A stretch of 64,000 bases of DNA from Aliarcobacter butzleri (lineage in GTDB: Bacteria; Campylobacterota; Campylobacteria; Campylobacterales; Arcobacteraceae). Positions 16,988-25,967 of this stretch are shown one piece after another. A model generated the notes under the pieces. That model was not told the origin of the DNA, ran no database searches, and saw only the letters and a program-made list of their open reading frames with translations. The stretch lies in contig NZ_LT906455.1 of NCBI RefSeq assembly GCF_900187115.1, positions 1,922,001-1,986,000 on the forward strand. Reading direction: 5' to 3'. The first letter of the stretch is position 1. Each line of letters starts with the position of its first letter. The position numbers and the translations under genes are program-made.

Positions 16988-17386
16988 CTATTTTAATACC
17001 TCAACAATTTTTGGAAGAAGTTTTTCTTCTATCTCTTTATATGTTTTTTCAAAAGCTTCAAATCCTTTTCCATCAGGATCTTCAAATCCCACATGAATAA
17101 CTTTTACAGCTTTTGGAAACATTGGACAAGTTTCATTTGCATGGTCACAAACTGTTACTACTAAATCATAAACATTATCTATTACTTTATCAATAGTTTT
17201 TGAATGGTACTCTTTTTTCCAAATCCCTTTTTCTTCAAGAAGTTTTTTTGCATTTGGATTTACTTTTCCACTTGCACGAACACCAGAACTATCTGCATAA
17301 ATTCCTTCTAATTTAGCATTTATAAGTGCTTCAGCGATAATACTTCTACAAGAGTTCCCTGTACATAAAATCAATACTTTTTTCAT
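16988..17386 (-). CDS. arsC: Thioredoxin-coupled arsenate reductase
   Basis: A 132-residue enzyme of the low-molecular-weight phosphatase-like ArsC class that reduces arsenate to arsenite. The catalytic loop CTGNSCRS (residues 8-15) fits CX5R. The two relay cysteines are at positions 80 and 87 (VTVCDHANETCP), as in the thioredoxin-dependent type. I start it at the ATG at 17386 because AAAAGGA lies directly in front. The longer reading from 17422 would begin inside the promoter's -10 region. It is the first gene of the operon, and its product feeds arsenite to the ArsB pump encoded last. Confidence 0.93.
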   Translation of the reverse strand: MKKVLILCTGNSCRSIIAEALINAKLEGIYADSSGVRASGKVNPNAKKLLEEKGIWKKEYHSKTIDKVIDNVYDLVVTVCDHANETCPMFPKAVKVIHVGFEDPDGKGFEAFEKTYKEIEEKLLPKIVEVLK

Positions 17387-17412
17387 ATTTGTCCTTTTAT
17401 AAAGTTTTGGAA

Positions 17413-17441
17413 ATTGTATCACAAATACATTTATATATCAA
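17413..17441 (-). promoter_or_regulatory. Promoter of the ars operon
   Basis: Minus-strand -10 TACAAT (17418-17413) is preceded by TGA, giving an extended -10. It is separated by exactly 17 bases from -35 TTGATA (17441-17436). The start would be near 17406 and the arsC ATG is at 17386. The -35 box lies inside the inverted repeat described next. Confidence 0.75.
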
Positions 17442-17458
17442 GATATATTGATATATAA
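17431..17458. promoter_or_regulatory. ArsR operator (perfect inverted repeat)
   Basis: Arms TTATATATCAA (17431-17441) and TTGATATATAA (17448-17458) are perfect reverse complements around a 6-base centre. The core ATCAA-N6-TTGAT is the half-site arrangement known for ArsR-family operators. One half contains the -35 box, so bound repressor would block polymerase directly. Confidence 0.8.
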
Positions 17459-17465
17459 ATATTAA

Positions 17466-17491
17466 AAATTCTCTCAAAAAGAGAGATTTTT
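17466..17491 (-). terminator. Terminator after the flavin-reductase-like gene
   Basis: A CTCTC-N5-GAGAG stem with A/T extension lies just after the stop at 17495. On the minus strand it is followed by AATTTTTAATA. It separates this gene from the ars promoter. Confidence 0.6.
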
Positions 17492-17494
17492 ATT

Positions 17495-18058
17495 TTATAA
17501 ATCAACCATAGCTTTAAAAGTAACTCCTGCTCTTCCGATACTATCTATATTTGTATGATTTCTTTCATTTATTCGTCCATCTTCAATATATTGATAATTT
17601 ATTTTTAGAATAACTGGTGTTATGTCTCCATCAACTTTATAAGTATCATAATACTCACAAAAAAGCGCAGTTTGAGTAGAACAAATCATAGGAGGATAAT
17701 CTTCTAATTCTTTTTTTACTTCTATTTCATATTTTTCTATTTCACTCTCATCCTTTGGCAATTGTATAGCGCATTTTTGAACTTGATCTACATTGTCTTT
17801 ATTTGGGAAACAAATTGTTGCCTTTTTTGTTTTTAATATGTTTGCTAAAGTATCTTTTGGACTTTCATTCTCTTTTCTTCCAATAGCAACAATTACAAGA
17901 GCTGGATTTGTAGAGATTGGAATAAAATAAGAAAATGGTGCAGCATTTAAAACTCCATTATCTTCTGTTACTATCCATGCTATTGGTCGTGGAACTATAC
18001 TTCCAGACATTATTTTGTATCTATTTAAATCATTTACATCTTTATAATCTAAAATCAT
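17495..18058 (-). CDS. Flavin reductase-like FMN-binding split-barrel protein
   Basis: A 187-residue protein of the flavin reductase / FMN-binding split-barrel family. It shows the early RPIAWIVTEDNG segment, the FMN-phosphate region NAAPFSYFIPISTNPALVIV and a KDTLANI loop. Such proteins bind FMN and reduce flavins or other substrates with NAD(P)H, but the substrate is not predictable. The ATG at 18058 has an AAAAGGAGAG site in front. The longer reading from 18103 adds a stretch made by the ribosome-site region and is rejected. It stands alone upstream of the ars promoter and is separated from it by a hairpin. Confidence 0.8.
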   Translation of the reverse strand: MILDYKDVNDLNRYKIMSGSIVPRPIAWIVTEDNGVLNAAPFSYFIPISTNPALVIVAIGRKENESPKDTLANILKTKKATICFPNKDNVDQVQKCAIQLPKDESEIEKYEIEVKKELEDYPPMICSTQTALFCEYYDTYKVDGDITPVILKINYQYIEDGRINERNHTNIDSIGRAGVTFKAMVDL

Positions 18059-18157
18059 TTTCTCTCCTTTTAAATGGTTTCCATTTAAAAGGAAACCTAT
18101 CATTTAATAACTACTTTTTAACAAAATTTCTAAAATTTCTAAAAGTAGCAAAACTCT

Positions 18158-18182
18158 AAAGGGCTTTTAGAAAAAAGCCTTT
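18158..18182. terminator. Terminator after the MFS transporter gene
   Basis: AAAGGGCTTTT and AAAAGCCTTT pair around a short loop with one bulge. The structure lies directly after the MFS stop at 18184 and can work on either strand. Confidence 0.55.
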
Positions 18183-18183
18183 C

Positions 18184-19368
18184 TTAAATCAGTTTTAAAA
18201 TTTTTGTATAGTAGTAAGCAAATAATAAAAAAGCTACTCCTAAACAAACCGTAATAACTTGCGTTGTTGTAATATGTGCCATAAAACCAATAAACATAGT
18301 TGTACAAACATTTGATAACATAAAGAACATATCATTATACGATATTACTCTTCCAATATATTTATTATCACAACTATTTTGTAAAAGAGAATATGTATAT
18401 GACCACAAGAACGCTGTACTTAATCCTACAAAAAATAAAGAAACTAAAGATAAATAAAAATTATCTTGTGTTAAAGCCCAAAGAATTATAGTTACTCCTT
18501 GAAAAACTAATAGATAATGAAGATTCTCTTTATTTATAATTTTATTTAAAAAAAGTGGACCAATCATCAAAGCCAGTGCTCTTACAGCATTTGAAAGACC
18601 AATAGCTAAAGGAACCGCAATCAACTCTTTATATTGATTTTTTGCTAAAATTGTAATCAAAGCATCATAAGAAGCTAGTCCAACACTTGCATGTAAAAAT
18701 ATCAAATGTAAAATAACCTTATTATTTTTGATATATAAAAAACCATCTTTCATTAATTCAAAAATCTTTTCAGTAACTTTTTTGTGCTCTATATTAAGTT
18801 TTATTTGCAAAAATACAATAATTGCTAAAACAAATATAAATACATCAACCATAATTGCCGTTTTTACACCATATAAGTTTACTATAAATCCACTTGTTGC
18901 CATACCAACAGCATAAGTAAATGACCAAATTATAGAATTTATCTCGTTTGCAGTTTGAAGATTTTTACCATCTAAAAGTTTAGCTAAAAGCGACATTTCT
19001 GTTGAAAAATACATTGAAGCTGCACTCATTCTAATAAAAATAAAAATTAATAAAATCCACAAATGACTCAAATCATTTATTGTTAAAAACATAATTGTCA
19101 TAAGCAATTCTACAAAAAGTAAAGATATCATCAAAGGTTTAATTCTAACTCTATCAATAATTGCTCCACTCAATGGTGCAATTATAATTGCAGGAATAAA
19201 GTGCATTGCTGTAACAATAGAAATAGCAAGTTCAGTAGAACCAAATTCTACAACCATTGTATATATTGCAACAGTAGAAAACCATGCACCAAAAGATGAG
19301 ATAAAATTTACTAAAGATAAATCTCTAATAATTTTATTCTCTTTTAAAAATAAAATATATTGTTTCAA
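18184..19368 (-). CDS. MFS transporter (EntS/MFS_3-like)
   Basis: A 394-residue major facilitator with about twelve membrane segments. The loop between TM2 and TM3 carries the MFS motif (SGAIIDRVRIKPLM, residues 61-74). The N-terminal NFISSFGAWFSTVAIYTMV and the overall layout resemble the MFS_3 group that contains the enterobactin exporter EntS. The substrate is unknown. The start is TTG (19368), the only start consistent with the AAGGAAAT ribosome site. It lies between flhA and the flavin-reductase-like gene with no obvious functional link to either. Confidence 0.82.
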   Translation of the reverse strand: MKQYILFLKENKIIRDLSLVNFISSFGAWFSTVAIYTMVVEFGSTELAISIVTAMHFIPAIIIAPLSGAIIDRVRIKPLMISLLFVELLMTIMFLTINDLSHLWILLIFIFIRMSAASMYFSTEMSLLAKLLDGKNLQTANEINSIIWSFTYAVGMATSGFIVNLYGVKTAIMVDVFIFVLAIIVFLQIKLNIEHKKVTEKIFELMKDGFLYIKNNKVILHLIFLHASVGLASYDALITILAKNQYKELIAVPLAIGLSNAVRALALMIGPLFLNKIINKENLHYLLVFQGVTIILWALTQDNFYLSLVSLFFVGLSTAFLWSYTYSLLQNSCDNKYIGRVISYNDMFFMLSNVCTTMFIGFMAHITTTQVITVCLGVAFLLFAYYYTKILKLI

Positions 19369-19401
19369 ATAATTTCCTTAAATATAAAAAAGCAGCGAGT
19401 T

Positions 19402-21513
19402 TTAGAACTCTAAAGTACCTTCAATAGCAAAATTTGCTTTTGAATCTAATTCAGCATGAGATAAGACAGCAATTTGAAGTCCAAATTTTTCATAAATTTC
19501 TGATATTCTTTTTCTTAAAACAGGATCAACAACCATACAAACTTTAGAAAAACCTTTCATTTCTACATCATCAAGAAGTTGTTTTGTTTTAGTTACTAGA
19601 TTATTTATCTCTGCAATAGATAACATCAATTGAGAAATTCCATGGTGTTCTTGTAACTTTCCAATAAACTGTTGCTCAACATCAGGTTTAATAGTAATAA
19701 TATGCAAAATTCCATCAGTATCTTTGAATTTTTGAGTAATTAATCTATATAATTTTGCTCTAACGTGTTCTAATAAAATTTCAGGAGCTTTTGTAAACTC
19801 TGCAATATCTGCTATTGCTTCAATAATTGTTAACATATCAATAATTGGTATTTTTTCATGTAATAAATCTTTACAAACTTTTAATAATGCTCCATAAGAA
19901 GTAACTTTCATTGCTTCTTCTATTACTATAGGGAAGTCTTTTTTCAATCTTTCAACAATATCAACGATATCTTGTCTTGTTATAATATCTTCTGCATGTC
20001 GTTTAATAATCTCTGAAATATGCGTAGATATAATCGTTGGAGCATCAACAACAGTAAAACCTTTCATTAAAGCTTCTTCTCTTAAATCACCAGTTATCCA
20101 AGTTGCATCAAGATTAAATACAGGTTCTTTTACATGAATACCTTGTAATTTTTCATTTCCTGTTCCACCCATCGCAAGAAACTTATCAACTTCAATTCTT
20201 CCTTTTACCAAAGGAATTCTTTTAAGATAAAGTTGATATTCATTTGGTGATAAATATGAATCATCAGAAATTCTAATTTGTGGTATTACAAATCCTAACT
20301 CACTAGCTATTGTTTTTCTTATTGCTTTAATTTTATCTAAAAGTTCAGAGTTTCCTTGAACTAACTGTAAAAGTCGGATTCCAAGTTTTAACTCTAAAAC
20401 TTCTAACTTCATAATTGTTTCAATTGTCTGTGTTTCATCAGCGGCAGAAGCAGTTCTTCTTTTTTCTTTTAAATCTTCTGGTTTATCAACTTTTTTAACT
20501 TCGGGGGTTTTCAAGAATCTTGTAACTATATTATTATCACCTCTTTCAATCATAATAATAATATATCCTAATCCACCCATTAAAAGACCCATTGTCATTA
20601 AAATGAATGTTGGGAAACCAGGAACTAATGCAAAAAGCATTAAACCAATACCAACTAAAATTAAAGATTTACTATCTTTAATAAGCTGATTAACTGTTTG
20701 TGTAGCAAATTTTTCATCATCAGTATTTGAACGAGTAATAATAATAGCTGTTGCTGTTGATAATAATAGGGCTGGAATTTGACTAACTAATCCATCACCA
20801 ATAGTTAAAATAGTATAAGTTTCTCCTGCTTGTGCAATAGACAAATTATGTTGGAAAAGACCAACTAAAATTCCTCCAACCAAGTTTACTAAAGTAATAA
20901 TAATACTTGCAATTGCATCACCTTTAACAAACTTTGAAGACCCATCCATCGCTCCATAGAAGTTTGCTTCAGATATTAAAGCTTTTCTTCTTGCTTGTGC
21001 TTGTATATCATCTATAAATCCAGCATTTAAATCTGCATCAATCGCCATTTGTTTACCAGGCATAGAATCAAGTGTAAATCTTGCAGTAACTTCTGCAACT
21101 CTTGTAGCACCTTTTGTAACAACCATAAAGTTAATTAAAACTAATATGATAAATATGATTATACCAATAACCATATTTCCACCAACAACAAATTGACCAA
21201 ATGCTGTAATAATAGAACTTACAGCATCTGGACCATTATGCCCTTCTCCCAAAATTGATCTTGTGGTTGCAATACTTAAAGCAAGTCTAAATACAACTAA
21301 AATCAAAATAAGAGTTGGAAAAGTTGTTAAATCAGCTGGTTTTTGAATATATAAAGAAATTAATAAAATAAGAAAAGATATAGCAAGCGATACTGATATA
21401 AAAAAGTCAAGTGCCTCTTGATTTAAAGGAACAATTATAATCGCAAGCATTGAAAGGAACAATGCTACAGCGATTAAATCTCTTGTAAATATCTTTTTAA
21501 AATCAAAATTCAT
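19402..21513 (-). CDS. flhA: FlhA, flagellar export gate protein
   Basis: A 703-residue inner-membrane core of the flagellar type III export gate, using the proton-motive force and docking substrate-chaperone complexes on its cytoplasmic nonamer ring. The N-terminal half has about eight membrane segments. The conserved cytoplasmic FHIPEP-type loop region is present (KGATRVAEVTARFTLDSMPGKQMAIDAD, split near residues 135-163). The C-terminal domain contains the RLxxLVQGN-like region and PVLRKRISEIYE near the end. The length is normal. It follows flgL after 19 bases and closes the minus-strand flagellar run. Confidence 0.97.
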   Translation of the reverse strand: MNFDFKKIFTRDLIAVALFLSMLAIIIVPLNQEALDFFISVSLAISFLILLISLYIQKPADLTTFPTLILILVVFRLALSIATTRSILGEGHNGPDAVSSIITAFGQFVVGGNMVIGIIIFIILVLINFMVVTKGATRVAEVTARFTLDSMPGKQMAIDADLNAGFIDDIQAQARRKALISEANFYGAMDGSSKFVKGDAIASIIITLVNLVGGILVGLFQHNLSIAQAGETYTILTIGDGLVSQIPALLLSTATAIIITRSNTDDEKFATQTVNQLIKDSKSLILVGIGLMLFALVPGFPTFILMTMGLLMGGLGYIIIMIERGDNNIVTRFLKTPEVKKVDKPEDLKEKRRTASAADETQTIETIMKLEVLELKLGIRLLQLVQGNSELLDKIKAIRKTIASELGFVIPQIRISDDSYLSPNEYQLYLKRIPLVKGRIEVDKFLAMGGTGNEKLQGIHVKEPVFNLDATWITGDLREEALMKGFTVVDAPTIISTHISEIIKRHAEDIITRQDIVDIVERLKKDFPIVIEEAMKVTSYGALLKVCKDLLHEKIPIIDMLTIIEAIADIAEFTKAPEILLEHVRAKLYRLITQKFKDTDGILHIITIKPDVEQQFIGKLQEHHGISQLMLSIAEINNLVTKTKQLLDDVEMKGFSKVCMVVDPVLRKRISEIYEKFGLQIAVLSHAELDSKANFAIEGTLEF

Positions 21514-21532
21514 AAATTATTTAATTAGCTAA

Positions 21533-22663
21533 CTATTTCATATAATTAACTAATGACAATTGGTTTGTTTGGCTTATAGTTGAATATAAAGCTGAGAACA
21601 TTAATTCTAAGCTTTTTAGTTTAATTCCAACTTCTGTTAAGTTAGAAGAACCTATTTCTGTATATGTTTTATTATATTGACTAATTTTTGATTCTATTAT
21701 ATCTAAAGAGTTATTGAATGTCTTATTTCTTGCACCTAAATCTGCATGTGCAATACTAACATTATTATTCGCTTTATCTATTTCATCTTGTGCTGAAGAA
21801 ATTCCAGCACGTCTTTGTTCATAAGTTAAAGTTGCATTTCCACTACTATCTAAACCTTTTAAACTACTTACTGCATCATCTAACAAATCAAAAACACTTC
21901 TTTTTGCTTCAAATCTTGTCCCATCAGTATTTGGTACTGTAACGCTATATTCAGTTGCTGGTGCAGTTGGAGGAGTAACAGTTAAAGTATCAAACGAACC
22001 ATCCCAATTTTTTTTAGACAAAATATTTGTAGCCGTATCTAATGTCCATTCATTCCCCTCTTGGTCAAGTATTCTATCAGCATCTTCAAAAGTTAAAGTT
22101 TCACCTTTTGATGCTGAGTTAGCAGTATAATAAAAAAGTTCAAGACCATTAACTCCTGATTCTCTATAAGAACCTTCATCAACAGCAATTTTTCTTAAAC
22201 TATCATTTCCATTATATGTTACTTTTCCATTTGCATCCATTGTAAAAGCTTTTACTGAAGAATCCGAACCAGAAAATAAATATTGCCCTTCAACTTGAGT
22301 ATTTGCTAAATCTAAAAGATTTTGTTTATATCCAGAAAGATTCTGTGCAATTGCTTCCAGCCCTTCAATACTTGTTGTTGATGTATTTGCTTTAATAAGT
22401 TCTTCTTTTACTGATTCTAATTTAAGCTTCACAGTAGATATTGCTGAATCTGCATTCTTATTTAAAACGTTTGTTCTTTCAAGTTGATCTTTTATCTCTG
22501 TTTGAGTCAATACTTTATCATTTATATGAGAAAGTCTTCCAAAAAGCATAGAATCGTCACTTCCATATTCAAGCTTTTCACCACCCATTTGGTAGTTTAA
22601 CTTATCTTGAGTACTATTCAAATTATTTAATCTATACAGTGAGGAATTAACTTGTGCTATCAT
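21533..22663 (-). CDS. flgL: FlgL, hook-filament junction protein (HAP3)
   Basis: A 376-residue flagellin-like protein that joins hook and filament together with FlgK. The N-terminal helix starts LYRLNNLNSTQDKLNYQM, followed by a GGEKLEYGSDDS motif. The HxAD-like helix (NVSIAHADLGARNKTFN) and a C-terminal coiled helix (KLKSLELMFSALYSTI) complete the D0/D1 halves, with a variable insert at about 140-270. It overlaps the fliI stop by an ATGA junction, an unusual position since flgL normally follows flgK; flgK is not in this window. Confidence 0.88.
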   Translation of the reverse strand: MIAQVNSSLYRLNNLNSTQDKLNYQMGGEKLEYGSDDSMLFGRLSHINDKVLTQTEIKDQLERTNVLNKNADSAISTVKLKLESVKEELIKANTSTTSIEGLEAIAQNLSGYKQNLLDLANTQVEGQYLFSGSDSSVKAFTMDANGKVTYNGNDSLRKIAVDEGSYRESGVNGLELFYYTANSASKGETLTFEDADRILDQEGNEWTLDTATNILSKKNWDGSFDTLTVTPPTAPATEYSVTVPNTDGTRFEAKRSVFDLLDDAVSSLKGLDSSGNATLTYEQRRAGISSAQDEIDKANNNVSIAHADLGARNKTFNNSLDIIESKISQYNKTYTEIGSSNLTEVGIKLKSLELMFSALYSTISQTNQLSLVNYMK

Positions 22664-23967
22664 TGTAAAACCTTTCTAAAATTTGTAATAATTTCATCAA
22701 AAGAGACATTTTCTTGTGTACTTTGAGTTAAAAACTCTCGTATTCTCTCTTTTCTTGCCATTGCATTATCAAGCTCAGGATCCATACCTTTTTTGTATGC
22801 ACCAACTCTAACTAAAACTTCATTCTCTTTTATTAGCGATAATACTCTTTTTAACTTTAAAAAATCATTATAGTGTTCTTTTGTAACAACTTTATCCATA
22901 ACCCTTGAAGCAGATTTTAAAAGATTAATTGGTGGATAAAATCCTTGTTCAGTTAATTCTCTTGTTAAAACAATATGTCCATCTAGAATCGACCTACTTT
23001 GATCCGCAATTGGATCATTCATATCATCACCATCAACCAAAACAGTAAAAAAGGCTGTTATTGAACCTTTTTGGTTATTTCCAGCTCTTTCCATTAATTG
23101 TGGTAAAAGTGCAAAAACAGAAGGTGGATAACCTCGGCTTACTGGTGGCTCACCAGTACTTAGTCCAATTTCTCTTTGAGCCATTGCAAACCTTGTCACA
23201 CTATCCATCATAAGGAGAACATCAAGACCTTTATCTCTAAAATATTCAGCAATACTCATAGCTGTAAATGCACCATATTTTCTCATTAATGCTGACTCAT
23301 CTGAAGTTGCAGCAACAATTACTGTATTTTCCAAATCATCATTTAAGTTATAGTGAATAAATTCAGGAATTTCCCTTCCCCTTTCTCCAACTAATGCTAC
23401 AACTTTTACTTGAGCCTCACAACCTTTTACTATCATACCCATCAAAGTTGATTTTCCAACCCCAGAACCTGCAAAAATACCAACTTTTTGACCTTTTCCA
23501 CAAGTCAACATTGAATCTATTGCCTTAACTCCTGTAGAAAACTTTTGATCAATTATTCCTCTTTCTAGTGGTGACATAGAGATTTTATTTATGGCCGAAT
23601 TTTCATCTAAATCTCTTATCTTACCTTTATTATCAATTGGTTCTCCCAACGCATTAACAACTCTTCCTAAAAGTCCATTTCCACATTTTACAGTTAATCC
23701 ATCTCTTTGTAGAAACACTTTATCATTTATTTTAAAACCTTCTATAAATGAAAAAGGCACAATAATAAAAGAACTATCATTTATAGTTGTAACCATTCCT
23801 AAAACGGAATATAATCGTTGTTCTGATTCTATTCTTACAATATCACCAACTGCAACTTCAAGCCCAATTGCCGTTAAAGTAATAGCTGAAATATTTGTTA
23901 TTCTTCCAAAAGCAATAGGTAAAGAAGCAGAGTCTATTTTATTTAATAATTCTTCTATATTAATCAT
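22660..23967 (-). CDS. fliI: FliI, flagellum-specific ATPase
   Basis: A 435-residue hexameric ATPase of the export apparatus, related to F1-beta, which works with FliH to deliver and unfold substrates. Walker A is GIFAGSGVGKSTLMGMI (around 163-179). Walker B is DVLLMMDSVTRFA, and the arginine-rich GYPPSVFALLPQLMERAG segment follows. The start overlaps the upstream TPR gene by four bases (ATGA) and the stop overlaps flgL in the same way, so three consecutive genes are translationally coupled. Confidence 0.97.
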   Translation of the reverse strand: MINIEELLNKIDSASLPIAFGRITNISAITLTAIGLEVAVGDIVRIESEQRLYSVLGMVTTINDSSFIIVPFSFIEGFKINDKVFLQRDGLTVKCGNGLLGRVVNALGEPIDNKGKIRDLDENSAINKISMSPLERGIIDQKFSTGVKAIDSMLTCGKGQKVGIFAGSGVGKSTLMGMIVKGCEAQVKVVALVGERGREIPEFIHYNLNDDLENTVIVAATSDESALMRKYGAFTAMSIAEYFRDKGLDVLLMMDSVTRFAMAQREIGLSTGEPPVSRGYPPSVFALLPQLMERAGNNQKGSITAFFTVLVDGDDMNDPIADQSRSILDGHIVLTRELTEQGFYPPINLLKSASRVMDKVVTKEHYNDFLKLKRVLSLIKENEVLVRVGAYKKGMDPELDNAMARKERIREFLTQSTQENVSFDEIITNFRKVLQ

Positions 23968-25964
23968 TTCATATCACACATTTTTTTGTATAAATTATCT
24001 TCTGATACATTTTTTAAATCTTTACATTTTTTAAGATATTCATCACTATTTTTGCTATCTCCTAAATCACTATATAAAGATAAAATCTCATAATACATTC
24101 TTGCTAATTCATCTGGTTTTATTCTTTTTGAACGCTCTATTCCTTCTAATAAATAGTTAAGTGCTTCTTGAGTTTTATTTTCTTTTTTTGCAACTTTTGA
24201 CAAATCACTCTCTACTAAAGGAGAATACACAAAGGCTCTAAATTCATTCTGTTTGTCATAAAGTTTTTTTAATACTTTATTTGCTTTTTCAATGTCATTT
24301 CTCAATAAATAGTTATAGTAATCATAATAAAAGTCTATAATCACTGGATTATTCTCATTTTGTGAAATATATTCTTCATTTTCAGATACAGATTTTAAAA
24401 ATCTATCCAATCTATTAGAATCATTTTTAGCCTTAATTACTTGATATTTATATAAAAACTCTTTTTCTAAAACTTTTTTATCATTTATAGCTTCAATTTT
24501 TGATGAAAAATATAAAGCATCATCTATATAATTTAGAGAATAAGCCATAGTTTCAAGAATCAAATACATATTTGCATCTGTTGTATCATTAAAAATATTT
24601 TTAATTTGGGAATAAGACTCTTCCGAAGGAACTTCTACAACACAATTTATAAGTCCACCTCTCATAACCTCATCATTAACCAATTTTTGCCAAATTGAAA
24701 ATTTTATATTTTTTAAGATTTTATTTAATTCAACACACTCTTCTTTAGATATATAATCTTTTATAATTTGAATATATACTTCATCTAAAAGGTCATTTAT
24801 AGTGTCATATCCAAATCGTTTTAGTATTTTAATTGGAATTTCTCTATAAGCTTTTTCAAATTTTAATATCTCTTCATACTGCTTATTTTTATTATTATTT
24901 ATTAGTTCTTGAAGTAGAGCTTTTTGTTGCATATCTTCATTATCAGTATATTTTTCAGCAACATTATTTGGAACCAAAATATTTTGCCTCATTAAAATTT
25001 CATCAAGATACATTTGAGAATCTTTTGCATGTTCTCCTTTTGGATAATCATCTAAAATATTTTTATATAAAGTTTTCGCTTTATCTAAATAAAGATCTGT
25101 TTTGTCATAAAGTTGCATATAAATATTTGCTAACTTAAATTTTGCATCTTCTATTGCATCATCTTTTTTTGACTTTTCAATAATTCCTTGAAGAAGTTCG
25201 ATTGATTGGTCAATCATTCCAAGTCTTGCAAAAACATCAATTTTTTTATTTGCTAAAAAAACATCATTTATATAAAAAGCCATATTACTTTTAAGAATTT
25301 GAGTCATTAACTCTTTTGCTTCTTCATTTTTACCTTGTAATAAGTAAATATCAAATAGTTCATTCCCTACAACAGTTGCAACTTGTTTATCTTTTGTCGA
25401 AGACAATATTTCAAAAAGAGTTTTTGTAGCTTTTTCATAATCTTTTTGGTATTTATAAACTTTTGAAAGAGATATTTTCCCATAAGTTTTTGTAAGTTCA
25501 TCATCAAAATTTTCTATAATTATTTTTGAAAAATACTTTGCATCTTCAATTTTATTTACTCCTAGTTTTAAATCTACTAAAATCATATATGCTTTTAATA
25601 AATCTTGTTGGCTGACTAAAGAGCTATTTATTGCTTTTTCTAGTTCAACTGAAGTTTCTAGTAATAATTTCTTTGATTGATTTTTTAATGCTAATTCTGA
25701 ATATAAAATCATAATATCTGAATACAAAATTTTTGTTTTATTATTTTCTTTAAAATCTTTTATTTTTGTAAAGGCTTCGTTTATTTTTCCATCTTGTGCT
25801 AAATCTCTTATATATTGTAAATAGTTCAAGCCATCAACTATTGTTTGAGTTACTTTTTGGGGAATTTGTTGTCCATTTGAATCAATAAAGCTATAATAAA
25901 AATCTTTTTCTTGTTGTGCATTTAAAGTAATTACTAATAAAAACAATACAAATATAAATTTCAA
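23964..25964 (-). CDS. Large periplasmic TPR protein, candidate PflA-like motor scaffold
   Basis: A 666-residue protein with a cleavable signal peptide (KFIFVLFLLVITLNAQQ, residues 2-18) followed by a helical tetratricopeptide-like solenoid to the end. The start must be TTG: the flhB stop codon lies in the same frame only two codons upstream, and an AAAGG site is in place. Campylobacter motors carry two TPR proteins, PflA and PflB, that build the periplasmic disk holding the stators. This protein has the right architecture (signal peptide, no other membrane segment) and is embedded between flhB and fliI, so PflA is the best guess. I cannot show residue-level homology, so the name is provisional. 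Confidence 0.6.
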   Translation of the reverse strand: MKFIFVLFLLVITLNAQQEKDFYYSFIDSNGQQIPQKVTQTIVDGLNYLQYIRDLAQDGKINEAFTKIKDFKENNKTKILYSDIMILYSELALKNQSKKLLLETSVELEKAINSSLVSQQDLLKAYMILVDLKLGVNKIEDAKYFSKIIIENFDDELTKTYGKISLSKVYKYQKDYEKATKTLFEILSSTKDKQVATVVGNELFDIYLLQGKNEEAKELMTQILKSNMAFYINDVFLANKKIDVFARLGMIDQSIELLQGIIEKSKKDDAIEDAKFKLANIYMQLYDKTDLYLDKAKTLYKNILDDYPKGEHAKDSQMYLDEILMRQNILVPNNVAEKYTDNEDMQQKALLQELINNNKNKQYEEILKFEKAYREIPIKILKRFGYDTINDLLDEVYIQIIKDYISKEECVELNKILKNIKFSIWQKLVNDEVMRGGLINCVVEVPSEESYSQIKNIFNDTTDANMYLILETMAYSLNYIDDALYFSSKIEAINDKKVLEKEFLYKYQVIKAKNDSNRLDRFLKSVSENEEYISQNENNPVIIDFYYDYYNYLLRNDIEKANKVLKKLYDKQNEFRAFVYSPLVESDLSKVAKKENKTQEALNYLLEGIERSKRIKPDELARMYYEILSLYSDLGDSKNSDEYLKKCKDLKNVSEDNLYKKMCDMK

Positions 25965-25967
25965 TTT

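Noticed and set aside
16022-17386. Possible mobile resistance island around the ars genes
   Set aside because: No transposase, integrase, flanking repeats or tRNA target; base composition looks like the surroundings.
17387-17422. Longer N-terminus for ArsC
   Set aside because: The extra 12 codons run through the leader and into the promoter -10 region; the ATG at 17386 has the ribosome site.
23591-24034. 147-codon plus-strand ORF across fliI
   Set aside because: Complement of the FliI N-terminal region; no start signals.
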